From positions 1 through 64,000 of the forward strand of contig VWZL01000021.1 in NCBI GenBank assembly GCA_013396915.1: 64,000 nucleotides of DNA. Reading direction: 5' to 3'. Source of the stretch: Stercorarius parasiticus. Taxonomy: Eukaryota > Chordata > Aves > Charadriiformes > Stercorariidae. Below, piece by piece: positions 26,794-39,073 of this stretch. Position 1 is the first letter of the stretch; the number at the start of each line of letters is the position of its first letter. The translations under genes and the position numbers were made by a program. Under the pieces are notes generated by a model. It did no database searches. It was not told the origin of the DNA and was given only the letters and a program-made list of their open reading frames with translations.

Positions 26794-28215
26794 GGCCATA
26801 CCGTCAGATCTTTCTCCCATTTATCCCAGTGGTAAAATACACCCATGGTTTCATTTGTATAGAAGATTGAATGCTTTACCAGAGACAAAAAGGTGATCTG
26901 TGATTAAAGGAATGGGTCTGGAACTATAAAATGCTCACATCCAGAGATAATAAGAAAATCACGGAAAGGAAAACTGAATACAATAGAAACCCTTTGTGTG
27001 GCAAACACATCAATGCAAATTGTGCGTTGAGATCGGGGATAGAAATCACTTGCCACTTTACTGACTCAAAGACTCAGATGTAGGCACTGTTATCTACAAC
27101 AAATTCTTGCACTAGAGAAGTGCAAAATGGAGGACAGGATATACTACTTTCACACTTATTTTAAGGTACTCATTATATGACTAGAATAACATAAAGAAGC
27201 ATCATAATATTTGGAAAGTGAACTCTCTCCGACTCCTTTATCCTGTTACGCCACCTTGGCCTATTTCCTTCTACAAGAGAGAAAGTAGAAAAATGCTTTC
27301 TGTCAAAGAGCCAAGTTCCTATATCTCTTAAACACTATATGAACATTTTCATAAATAACATGTTGGTTGGAGGCCAGTCAAGGCAATTCTCCATCTATTA
27401 AAACTTATTTTGCATGTCATGGGGAAAGACGTGCTGAATGACCATGACCACCACCCTTTGTGACTTTTTAATTCTGCATAGGAACACCAAGGTGTTTCTG
27501 CCTATATAGGAAGATAATAGGCATCAAGGAGACATATGCACTGCATGTTACAGCTTTTCATCCAAAGTTCATTGGTAGAAACAAACCAAGATCAATCAAT
27601 CTTTACATAAATTTGACCTCTCTTGCAATTCAGATGTAAAACCAAGGAGAGAAAAAAGGGGTCAGTCTCACTTTGTCTTACCATCTCCGTCTGAAGGATT
27701 TCTACCTCCTCTTCAGTCAACACAAGACTGAAGATATTGGCATAATGCCAACACTGCTTTTAAGCTCACACAGAAAATATTATGGGGTAATCTTAGTATT
27801 TCCTGGTCACACTCCCTTAGGCAACTCTATACTGGTGCAAATGTCACATCCTGGCAGTGAATCCTTGGACACGGGCTACGTTTCTTCATTGATTTCTTTT
27901 AAAATACTACCAAATCATTCATTTTTAAAATCAATTATAGAGACTGATCCAAAATCTACTGAAATTAATGGCATTCTTTCCATTTATTTTTGAATCAAGC
28001 CACTACCAGTAAAAGCAAAAGATTTCTTAAGACAGATGAAAGAGCTTAGCAGCAGGCTGTCCTTCATACCTTGGAAAATCTCCGCTACCTCACCTAACAA
28101 TGGTAGAAAAAAAACACAGTAATTTTGTCAAAATGCATCTGTTTTATTCCTCTTCCAGCATTACCTAATCTGCAAGTCCCACACATTTTTTAAAAGTTAC
28201 AGGAAAAAAAATAAA

Positions 28216-28246
28216 GGGGAGGGGGGCGGGGCAGAAGCCCCGCCCC
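28216..28246. repeat. G-rich tract and perfect GC hairpin
   Basis: GGGGCGGGGC (28223..28232), loop AGAA, then GCCCCGCCCC (28237..28246) form a perfect 10-bp all-GC stem. Each arm contains a GC-box (Sp/KLF-type) core, one on each strand. The left arm overlaps a G-run series (28216..28231) with quadruplex potential. It sits in otherwise AT-rich intron next to an A-rich stretch. Confidence 0.85.
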
Positions 28247-30689
28247 AGTCATCCAGGCCACTGGTCCTAAGAAATTCAATATATGCTAAAAAGATATAAA
28301 AAGACATATAAAGCTTTCAGAAATAAAGTTCTTCAGAAGCTACATTTTAATATTGCCAAGTGGATTTTCTGCCAGATTACAAAATTGACTTAAATGCCAG
28401 GATACCACATTTCAGAAGCAGTAGCAGCTTACATATTGTCTACTATTAGTGTCTGAAGCATATTGCTGATTCCAAAGCTAGGCTATCATCATCTGTGGTG
28501 GAGAATAAATAAATAAATTTATTTTTAAAAATAGGCATTCCCTACCAACCTTGCTACCCACTGCCTTCAAGCGCTCTTTTCAAGTATGGCCTCCACAGAA
28601 AAAAAGTTAAGACTACTTTATTTTGATTATAGTGCTTTCCCCAGGCAGGAATTTTTATTTCAGTTTGAATCTTTAAACCATTACATTTTCAGTGATGCAT
28701 TTTTATATTTACAGTTGACATCTTCATAGAAGAATGAAACCTTTGAGCAACAGCTCTAAAGCATGAAGGTTGCCTGCAGTAAGTACTTAAATTATTTTAC
28801 ACCCAAATGGAGCCAGTTGTTTTTAGCTAAAATTTAATAAACCTTAAATCAATGACCTTTCTTTTACTGAAAGCCTGCACTTGAGAAAACTAACTTCCCC
28901 AAGAAACATATTTTGGTGAGTAAATGCCAAACAAAGGGCTATTTAAATCAGAACATTTTCTCAATTTATAGCTTGTGAACATTCAGTTCCTAAATTCCCA
29001 ACTGCTGCCTAATGTATAGAACAGTGGTGCCTCGGTTTAATCACATACCATTGATTTCAGTGTGTCACAGTGATCTCATTGACAGTAATCAATAATAATC
29101 CAAAATCAATCAAATCTGCTTTTGCACTATCATTCATCAAATTTGAATATCCCAACATTAATTGTAGGCACGTGAAAGAAAACGAAACTGGAAATAAAAA
29201 AAAACAAAGGACAAAAATAAAAATCTGTAAACTTCGAGAAGATAATAGCGCATCCAAGCGTGCTTCATACCTGCTGGGCTAAGTTAATGATGAATCATAC
29301 CTTGCCTTCCCAGCAAAGACTCCGAGATATATTCTTTTTGGAACACAAAAATACACAGCAAGTGAAGGTGGAGGAGATACTAGTAAATGATCAAGCATTA
29401 TTTTATGAACAGCCATGTTACGTGCTGAATTTCAAATGTGTTGCCAGTACATTACAAAATCCACAAGTATGCTACACTGAAGAACTGCAGCGTGTAAGTT
29501 AGCCACTGCACGTCATAGAGCAAGAGAGGTTGAAATTACTGACTTTCTGTACCAAAAGTATGAATACATGTAGCCACTTATCAAAAGAGCTGTTATTGTT
29601 GCCAAGGACTCCTCTCTCAACACATTCACCTGTAATTTTGTCAAGGTAATAAATCCTTCCATTCATTACAGCACACTCAAAAGCACCCTGCTATTTAATT
29701 TAAATGGAAAAAAGGCCCAAAGTGTCTAAAACATTTACTTTTGCTAATGTAAAAGTGCTGGCATTTTACTTCATTCCTGATAAGCCGGTGCCAGTGAATG
29801 TGATTATTCTTTTCTTATTCAAAGCGTATCAGTAGTTCGAAAGCACTCTCAATCTTATCAGGTGTATGAACAGCACAGTTACTGAAAACAGTTTGTACTG
29901 CTTCTCTCTCTTTCTGCCAGGCTATCAGATAAACCCAACTAACTAACTGTATTTATACACAATCAAACATAAGCTGTGTCTTCAATATATTGTGGCTTGT
30001 TTCTGGCATGCTAACAGGTTTTCTGCTTGACATTAGTTGTAACAAAAACACCAGCAGTGAACTAGCTTACAACAAAAATACAGCCACTCTATAGCACGTA
30101 ACACAAGAGGGATGCATGGAGAAAAAAAAAAAAAAAAAGAGGGGGAGTGCACGGGGAAGAGAAAAATTTGGTGACACAAAAATGATCATTTCCATCTCAA
30201 TATTTCACAGGTGCTACTTGGAAAAGAGCATGGAAGCAGTAGGATTCAAACGCATTCAAAACATACCTGACACAAGACTTAAGAGCAGAGATATAATTTC
30301 TGTTTGCTTTTTTGTTTATTTTATTCTCCTGTCCTTTAGGAACTGTCGCCAATTTGCAACGGGCGAGAAAAAGAAAGAAAGGAAGGAAAATGGTTACAGT
30401 GTCTGAAGGCATTTAAATGCATTTACTGTTTTTGTCCAGAACAAGACTGTGATTTCTCATAATCCAACCTTCGCCTGGCATTAAAAGACCCAAGACAAAA
30501 AAAAAAAAACACCACCACTCCCCTCAGATAAGCCTCTCAGCAACTCTCCTTTTCATTCAGTGTCTTGGATTTTCCATGCTAACTACTGAGGAATAATACA
30601 AGATCGACTACTTCAGAAGGGCCACAGCTTTGAAGGAAATAGGTGCAGAATCTCCTTCCATTCTTCTCAGAATGACAGCTACAACGGAG
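28247..30689 (-). other. ESRRG: ESRRG upstream intron, no features seen
   Basis: AT-rich non-coding sequence. The only distinct tract is A17 at 30122..30138 followed by G-rich sequence. Frames up to about 96 codons have no recognisable product. Confidence 0.65.
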
Positions 30690-31310
30690 TATTTGAAGAG
30701 TTAAATTAACCTGGCTGCACACTGGGCGCTTTCGGTTAGCGAAATGAAAAGTTCTGGAACGCCGGGAGAAATCCTGAGTTTCAGCTCTTGATTAATTACA
30801 GCCTTCTTTAGAAGCTGAAGCTTCAGTCCCCGTGCGGAGCGCTCCCTTCCCTCCGCCCCCACCCACTGACAGCCTTTTGCTGAATACCTCTGATGGAGCA
30901 GCAAAGGGCAGGCATGTGCCACCACCTGAGCCCATCTCGTGCTTGGGTCTGGACTCCCGCCGCAGAACCAGCCATCCTCTAGATTTGTAGGAGAACAATG
31001 AGCTGAATTAAGCCAAGTGTGCAGTGCCGGGTAATTCAGCCGATTGTTGTTTCTCCATCTGTGACACTGCGGCCTGGTGATTGATGGGACAGGTGTCATT
31101 CATACTAATGTCAGCCACCGACAGTGGCTGCTCAGCTCTTTAAATATCACCCAGCACCAACTGGGCCCCAGTCACCTCCTGCTAGAGGAACGATGGGGTG
31201 CCCGCAAGCTTTACTCAGTTATTGGGAATCCGATTCTCACCCCTTTAACGCTCATGGGAACAGTTGGTTAAAGACGTGGCATTTCATGCCACTTCGAAAC
31301 ATCTAATCTG
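30690..31310. promoter_or_regulatory. Candidate regulatory element or alternative 5' exon with a small CpG cluster
   Basis: This is a GC-richer block within AT-rich intron. About nine CpG dinucleotides lie within roughly 130 bases (30724..30857). The adjoining sequence has several homeodomain-like TAAT/ATTA cores. Frames on both strands are open (a 132-codon minus frame at 30701..31099), as expected of GC-richer sequence. The block could be a conserved enhancer, a minor promoter, or one of the alternative non-coding first exons known for ESRRG. No splice donor could be fixed by eye. Confidence 0.35.
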
Positions 31311-34300
31311 TCCCACTACGTTAACGGCTGCTATGAGAACATTGCCAGGGAATTCTTTCACTGCTGGAAAAGTGAATATAATTTAGCAGAGGAAATCTTG
31401 CATTCACGGAACGTTAAACTACCATGGTGAAAAAAATAATAAAATAATCCACTTTTTGCCGTAAGAATTATACCGTTCTCTGAAGATAATTCTGCTAGCA
31501 ATCTATGTGCATTTGCTTTCGCAAACACACTCTAAATCTGTTTTGTTTTTAAGATGGCACATGAGCTTTAGCTTTTATTTTTACTAGATGCTTTTTCTCC
31601 TTTTTTTTGTTTTTAAAAAAAGGGGGTAAAATAATTGTGCTAAAGAAAACCTCACAGACTTTCTGAAATTCATTAATGTGAAAAATATTTTAGCATTAAT
31701 ACTTGTCAACTGAGCATATCACAGTCAATCTAAGCAAGAAAATACTAACTTCAGCATAAAAGGATACCGGCACTCATCCTCCGAAAAGACAGGAACCAAG
31801 TCCTGCAACCAATTTGAAGACAGAAAAAAAATTAAAAGTAAATAAAGAATACACAGAAAATTACTTGATCCTTTCTCTCGTTGCATTTTCAATAAATGGA
31901 GAATTACACAAACTACCAGTAACTGGCTATACTAAAAGCACAGCTACGACTACATAAAGGAGTATGATTTCACCGTTTTGTTAACTATTGTTCTTCATTA
32001 GATTTTCCTGTCTTGTATTTCCTTAAAAATATTCACGTGACATTAAAAAAAAGTGTTTCTTCCAAAAATATCTCTAGAAACAAACCCAGAAATAGGGGGA
32101 AAGGGGAAAAGAAGAACAGTATCACTGATAAGGATGGACTGAATAAAACAAGCCACCTCCTCCTCTCCCCACTCGTCCTAGCACCTTTATATGGGAAGGA
32201 ATTTCAGAAATGCTCAGGAACAAGTTAGCACTACATTTTAGATAGAGTTTTTCATTACACTTGCCAGTATCTCTACATCTGCAGGACTTTAAATTGTTCA
32301 ATGTCTAGCTGGCAGGGGGTGAGGGGGGGGGGCTGACTTAAAATTTTTTAATTATATTCTTATTTTTTTTAAAAAGTTTTTTTCTCCTTTTTTTTTTTTC
32401 TTTTGTTTGGGTTTTTTCTGAGACCATTCAAAACAAGCAACTCCACATCACCTTCTCATTCTAACTTGCCAAAGCCATCAATCTCTGATCACACCTATTA
32501 GAATCTCGCTGTAGCCAACACTACATTTTGCGACAGCTTGACCAGTTGTTTAAGGGAAGAGTGTGTGATGGAGCAAAGCTAAATCGACACATCTGTGATA
32601 CTTCTGACACCCCTCAGCATGGCTAATATTAATTTGTTTTCTTTGGCTAGGTAAGTGCTGCCAAAACACATTACATATGGTATGTAGTTCCAATCAAAAT
32701 GATGAAAAGGAGATGTGCAGGTTTTTTCACTTAGAGCAACATGAAAAGATACAGAGAAGTAAGAGACATCCACGCTAACCTACAGACTGAAAACCTAAAA
32801 AACCTCAAATCACTTTATCTTAAAGTTTGGTTTCAGAACGCAACCCTTTACGAGAATCTGCCCTCCCACACAAAGACCGCAGCTCAAATCTGCAAATAAG
32901 TTTTACTCAGGGAGAGGGAATATAATTTTCAATATATGATAAAAGGATATATTTAGACTATTCTCACATGCATAGAGGTAACTCATCATATTTCAGTAGG
33001 TTATCATATAAATAAATGTGCACAGTTCTGTACAGGGATATTATAAATGGCTTGATCAGACCGAGGAAAAGGAACCTCTATTTCATACACCCTGATATAC
33101 TATACTAACTTTCTGCAGTATATGGAGACCCTTCTCCAATTTCATGTTTAATGTTCTGTGTTAGTGTCATGAAAAATATGAGATTTATATTTCTAATAGT
33201 ATTTTTTGTTTTGCCTTGTAAATTCACTTTGATCTAACTCAGAAAATTCCATCTCGATTTTACACAAATTCAGAATGGTGACCCACGGTAAGAATTAGAC
33301 ATTCAGCAGTAAAGAAAACCAGCATATGCTTCTCTTACACTCCGTAAAAGTACCTATAGTGCTCTAACTTTCATTAGGATGTTAACAGAGATTTTTCCTA
33401 GCAAGTCCAGAAAGCTGAAGAAAAAAAGAAAAATTTATTTCAATTTTAAAAGAAATGGGAAATGATGCTCTGATTAAAAAGCTATGCTCCTTAAAAGGGG
33501 AAGACAATTAGAAATTAGACAAGATTCCCTTTAATGCAAACCTGCTATATTAAAGAATAGCAAAGAGAAAAGCCCTTCTTTGTTTGAAAGAAATGTAAAT
33601 TAATTGAAAAACATTACAAGCATTATGTAAACAAACCCAAGAGATTTAAAGCTTCTGTAACACAGCAAATACATAAATTGTTTCACAAGACATACATGCC
33701 AAAAGACAATGTTCTACCGTACCTATCGAAGTTACTCTCCAAAGTGCTACTGAAAAGGCAAACCAGAATCCTTTAAAAATAACAACTAAGTAATGCTATC
33801 TCAAATAGCAGTACATAATTCAATTTAATATTTTCTTTAATCTTTCACAGTATTTTTACTTCTGAACAGGCAAACCCTAACAAATAAACTATAGGATTTT
33901 TGGTGAGGACTAAGGACCATTACAACGGAATGTGTATTTTCTATTTTTGTCTAAAGACATCATGATTTATATTTACGACCATATGTAGGAGGCTTCCCCC
34001 CCTAAAAATAATTATATTCTTTAAATGTAAACGTAACGGTGTGTCCAAGGACACATGTAGCTGAAAAAACAGTTCTCTCATTGAGAGCCAAAACTTACAA
34101 GAATATGAATAAATATTAGTCATGTAAATTACTTGGGAGAGGAAATTTTTATAAAAAAAAAAAATACAGCATCTTTTAAAAGCAAAACTCTGAGTACAAA
34201 TACAGAAATGCCAGATTACAGGGAGAATCTGATATAAAATCAGGTGCAAATATTTTATCTACATTGCTGCCAGCTCTCTTCTCATGGATAAGAAAAAAAT

Positions 34301-37300
34301 AAACACATAAAAGCAGCAGGTTTTTGACAGGCAACTGCATAGAGGGAAGTTATATAGCTCTGCATATACTGACTGTATACACATCTGTGTGCGTACACGC
34401 AATAATAGATGTACATTGCACAAATTGCATAAGGAACATACTATATACCTGGAACACATACACACTCATAGATATATATGCATTTGAACTCAAAACTCAC
34501 TGTGCATAAACAGAGGATTTCCACATAAAATGCAAATATATAAAAAATAAAACCACACATGCACATCCTTCTACAGATATGACTGTATGCACGTATGATT
34601 ACCTAACTCAAGCCTAAAAGAGGATACACAAAATGTAAAAGAACATGTAATAAGTGGAATGTCAAGCTGCAGCGACTGTTGGTGTCATCCCTGCACTATC
34701 AAACATACATATGAGTATGATTGGAGACAGAGAGGCTAAATATTTCACTGTCAGAGCATGTCGAGAAATGCAATTCATTTCTCTCATGTGCTTTAGGACA
34801 ATGACAATTTAATACAAGGCCAGTGGATGTAAAAGAGATAAAAACTGAACAAACTGGCCCGGCATAATCACAGATTTCCTCTAGAGAGCTTGGTAGCATG
34901 AGGCTCATATGCACTTGTAACGGATCAACATTTTATTGTGTCTTCCCTCCATGAATTGGCTATGAAGAAGAATTCATAGCAAAGCTTATCTTATAGACAG
35001 AGGCTTCTTTAAGCTTCAGTAGGAGCAAGAGTTCCTCCCTTTTTTTTTTTTTCTTACTTATCCTATGCATTTCACTTATGCTAAGGAAAAAATAATTGTT
35101 AGAGATACTTCCTTGAAAGGTTCAAGTGTTTGGGTTTTTTTTTTTCATTCCTACTTACACTTCCACAGGGGTGCAAGCAACCTCCCTACAGGTCAAGGGC
35201 CAGTCCTTTAAAAATACTCCATAAAATGAATAATCATGTCACTTATAAATAATTCATATTTTTGTACCATAATTTTTCTACCATAATTTCGCTCTGTAAC
35301 ATACAGAAATAGCAGCATAGCATACAGACTGACATATCTGTAAGAACAGACATATCAGACTTTTTAGCTACTCTAAGCAAAGTAGGCTTCAAGTATTATT
35401 AAATATTATCATAGACAAGTTACCTTCTGTATTTGATGAATAGCACCATGTATTTGAAATTAATTGCAAAAGTAGGGTTGGCTAATGAGGCGGCCCTTAT
35501 CTTTTCTCAGCAGTGCAAGCACAAGTATTTTTCTGCTGGCTCAATATTTTTTTAAATGCCCAAAGTGCTATTAACTAACTTGAAATCTGATTAAAATATG
35601 AACGCTAAAATACTCACAACAGCTAATGTAGATAAAAAAAAAAAGCTAAGGAAATGCTTATCTCTTCTCTTATCATTAAGCATGTGTTTTGAAAAATAAT
35701 AATTAAATAAATTATTCCCTACAGATTCTCCCAGTTGTTTTGCTTCCCATTAGCACCTTTGAAAACAGTTTGTTAAAACAATAGTTATTCTTTATTATGG
35801 AACTATGGGGATTGTGTCCTTCTACCCACCTCAGTTTAAAAAGAAATTTGTAGGAAATGTTAAAGCTTAAGGACTGTTAGAAAAAGGACAGCGTGCCTTA
35901 GGAAAAAATGGGGGAAAAAAAAGTACAGAAAAAATGATCAGCCATTCAAGAGAATTAATGGATATCCACAAGGGCTTTGCTAATAACACGGGTTAATTAC
36001 CGCTGCAACGCACCAGGCTCAGTAAATAAAAGAGCACAACCATAAACACATTAAAATGAGCAACCACCACTAAAAGAGAGGCAAGACCCAGTAAATGAAA
36101 AGCTGTCAGACGGGCATTTCAGCACAAACCTTTTATACTTTCTGCAGGATTTAAAAACTAGACAGTAGTCTATCAAAACCAAAAAAGCAAAGACCTACGA
36201 CCAGAAATAGAGAGGGAAGAAAGGACCAAGGCCTGCCTGCTGCCCAAGGGGAGAACACAGGCAGGGTCTATTCACTCACCCACACTTGGGGGCTGGCTTC
36301 ACAACACAGAGCTGCACACCAGGTACAGAGGCCTGGAGACTTCTGACTTAATATTAACTTTGGGCTTTATTTCTTAAAAACAACTTTAAATAGCTATCTA
36401 ATAAGACAAATGCACGAGGTTAAAGAAACTGTGGAGCAGAATCAAGTGCTGCTTCTCACTTCACAAAGAAGCGTTCTTCGGTCCACCCCTTTCCTCCCTT
36501 TACAAATGGAAGACGCTTCTAAAATTAATTCTTTGGGAATTAGAAGTTATGCCAAAATGTTTTAAAGAGTGAAACTGACATAAACTCTTCTATGCTTAGC
36601 ATATAATCACCTTCCGCAGACACACGTATATATTTACGTGTTGATGCATGTGAGTATACGCACAGGCTTATATTCATCTGTACACAAACAGAACCCAGGC
36701 AGACTCCACAGACCATTCCCACATTACAACATGCGAATGGTTAGAAAAATATAAAATGTGTATATCAGCCACCACTGCACTTAAGTATTCACATAACATG
36801 ATGCCTATCTCCACTTTTTAAATGTTACAGCCATTCTACACAACATTTTTTGTCATGTGTGTATTTTATCTGTCGCACCACAAGACGAAAATCTACTCAC
36901 GCTGTAACAGCTGAATTTGTTTCACATGTAAACGCTGTTGTACATTTTAAAATGGAGAAAATAGGGAAACTGCTAAGGGTTCAAATTAATGAAACACAGT
37001 GAGCCACAAAGGGTAAACGTACATAGTGCACAGAAGCTTTCTGGAGTCACAAATCTCAGTTTTCTTTTTGGCATTCAGAGATCATGTTTAAATTTACTAA
37101 ACTAGTCCCGGTGTCATGTCGTTCCCCTGCCCCCCACTTTTTTTTTTGGAGTGTTTCAATTGCCTTTCCTTCTTCCAACAGCTGTGACAACTGTTAAAAC
37201 AGTCAGTAAAATTAAGTCCGCTCTATAATCCTTTAGTCAACGTTACATTTTAATCAGAGGTTGAAGGAGATTTCACGTTATGAACGCATTGATTCATTTA

Positions 37301-37812
37301 GAATGATTAAACTGACACATATGTCAAAATGAGCAGATATATTTATTGCATCTATTAGCTTATTAACTATTAGTAATTATTAGTGTTATTGTTATTGCTG
37401 AAAAAGCAAAAAGCCAAGGTTACAGTTGGCGTTAACTTGCTGCATTCTTTAACATGCTCTGCCTTAAAATCAAAGCATAGCTAGTGATGGTCAGACAGAT
37501 GTCTGTGCACTCCCAAAATGTTCGGACAATTTTTAGCTCGTATCCTCTCTGTCCTCATCCATAACGTAAGAACTGCAGAAACAACTATATTTATTTTGTA
37601 TGTCCTTATGCTTGTATGTGCATATGCATGTGACAATATATAGTCAAAACAAAATTACTATGAATATTAATAACATGTAAAACTCTGGGGCTTATTAATT
37701 GAGACAGAGAGGCAGATATGTTTCTGAACATTAGTTATTTCTCTGTGTCCACTCAACCACACGTGCCTCAAACCCTACTCTCGGACAATATATTGGGAGC
37801 GTTTTAAGATGA
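31311..37812 (-). other. ESRRG: ESRRG upstream intron, simple repeats only
   Basis: AT-rich non-coding sequence. It contains a G10 run at 32323..32332 followed by a T-rich stretch to about 32410, and T-runs near 35041 and 35139. No exon, RNA gene or transposon is recognised. Confidence 0.65.
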
Positions 37813-38595
37813 CTTTTAATTGAGCCAAAGAGGAAGAAAAAAATTAGTTTGAATCTTGCGCCAGAGCCAAAAAGACATGTGCCCCGATTTCATTTAAATG
37901 CATCTACTGTAAGAGGCTTATCTAAACTAATCATTCAAATTAGCTGTAAGAAGGTAAATTCAAGAAAGCTCCTTTGGGGGGGGAGAGGGGGGCGAACAAC
38001 CACCAAAAAAGCCCCTCACCCCAACTTACCGTCTTTTAATGTATTTTATAAAAAATGTGTCACTGTTAGTAAAAGGTGTGGAAACTGCATTCTTACATTT
38101 ATGAAGCTACTCTTACACTACACAGCAGCTCACAGTGCACTGACCTATAAACCACATCTGAGAGAACATCCTACCTCTGTTTATTTTCTTTTATTTATCC
38201 CGGAACATTACAATGGGTTTCCCTGCCTCCCCTTCCCAAACTGTATTCCTGTGAGCCAGGCTATCTGTTACTTCCCGTATTATTTCACCTATACGCAATC
38301 ACCGAAATTCACTTTTCGCCTCTGGCTTAATTACAAATACCAACACAATATGCAGACAGTAAGGACAGCTAGTGGGCATCTACCTATAATACACTGTCAC
38401 CTCTCCGTGCAGCCTTTCCACAGACTGCGTCTAGGGCGATGCTGGCCATTAGCTGGTTTGTTTTTTTTTCTTCAGTGTTACTGTCACCCTCAGCGTAATA
38501 CGAAGGCACGGCTACGTGAGTGGCTCGACATAAAGAAAAATGAGTCGGTGACAGCTCCCGTGATATACTCATATTTAATCCCGGCTGTGGGCTGA
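37813..38595 (+). other. 260-codon stop-free stretch beside the CpG island, unidentified
   Basis: From the stop at 37810..37812 to the end of the frame at 38595 the plus strand is open for about 260 codons, the longest gap-free open stretch in the window. The first in-frame start-like codon is TTG at 37849, not ATG; the first in-frame ATG is near 38101. The product has no domain, repeat or signal sequence that I recognise, and part of it is translated from a G-run and an A-rich stretch. It abuts the CpG island, so it could be a divergent transcript or a chance frame. I do not call it a gene. Confidence 0.2.
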
Positions 38596-38748
38596 AATCA
38601 AGTTCAGGAGCCACTCGTCAGCCCCAGACCGCCCGGTTTTGTTCGGGCGCCGCGCCTTCCGCCGGAGACGCTCCGCCAGGTAGCTCTCAAGTGCCAGCCA
38701 AGAACCGCGGCTCGCTAAAAACTATTTTGCTGCTGTTTGTAGAGGGGG

Positions 38749-38778
38749 AGGAGAAAAAAAAAGAAAAGAAAAAAAAAG
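38749..38778. repeat. Purine (A/G) tract inside the CpG island
   Basis: GGAGGAG followed by A-runs split by single G bases. On the minus strand it is a long pyrimidine tract, which could serve as a splice-acceptor tract (TTCTCC... toward 38749) or a nuclease-sensitive promoter element. Neither use is shown. Confidence 0.7.
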
Positions 38779-38886
38779 CTGCAGGAGCAGAGGGCCACTC
38801 CGCGCGGCACGGCCCCCTGCAAAAGTACAAAACAACCCCCCCGGTCGCTCAGGCTGCCCGTCCGGAGCGGCGCCCCACGGCAGGGT

Positions 38887-38940
38887 GGCCGCTACCTCAG
38901 GGCACGGCGGCCGCTACTCCGGGGCAGCGCGGCCGCTCCC
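38887..38940. repeat. 22-bp GC-rich tandem repeat, about 2.4 copies
   Basis: GGCCGCTAC begins at 38887 and 38909, and GGCCGCT at 38931, exactly 22 bases apart. The first two full units differ at only a few positions. Each unit carries a GGCCGC core. Confidence 0.75.
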
Positions 38941-38980
38941 AACCGTCGCCCCAGCGCTGCGCGGGCTCCTTCCCTCCCTC

Positions 38981-38997
38981 CCGCCGCCGCCGCCGCC
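38981..38997. repeat. (CCG)n trinucleotide run
   Basis: Five to six CCG units preceded by a TCCC-type repeat. It is typical of CpG-island 5' untranslated exons and is a potential length polymorphism. Confidence 0.85.
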
Positions 38998-39073
38998 TCA
39001 CAGCCGGAGGGAGCCGGCAGGGCAGCCGGCGCACCTGTCAAGACTGCGAGCGGCGGGGGCCGGGCGCTCGCCC

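Larger units (their letters stand above)
18880..28199 (-). other. ESRRG: ESRRG upstream intron, simple repeats only
   Basis: AT-rich non-coding sequence. There is a pyrimidine-rich stretch near 21690..21735 and a modestly GC-richer, E-box-containing patch near 21780..21925. Poly-T and G/T-rich stretches lie around 25280..25385. No exon is recognised. Confidence 0.65.
38595..39073. promoter_or_regulatory. ESRRG: CpG island, candidate upstream promoter and 5' exon of ESRRG (truncated by gap)
   Basis: Composition changes sharply to GC- and CpG-rich from about 38595, and most strongly 38620..38700 and 38800..39073, where the gap cuts it. It contains GC boxes, two GCGGCCGC octamers (38907..38914 and 38929..38936), a CCG run and a purine tract at 38749..38778. 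CpG islands of this kind mark vertebrate promoters. Assignment to ESRRG rests on position: about 36 kb upstream of the coding exon on the gene's 5' side, with no other gene seen. Orientation cannot be read directly, and a divergent transcript is possible. Confidence 0.7.

Noticed and set aside
30701..31099. 132-codon minus-strand frame as a gene
   Set aside because: The product is unrecognisable. Several frames in this GC-richer block are open, so a regulatory element is more likely.
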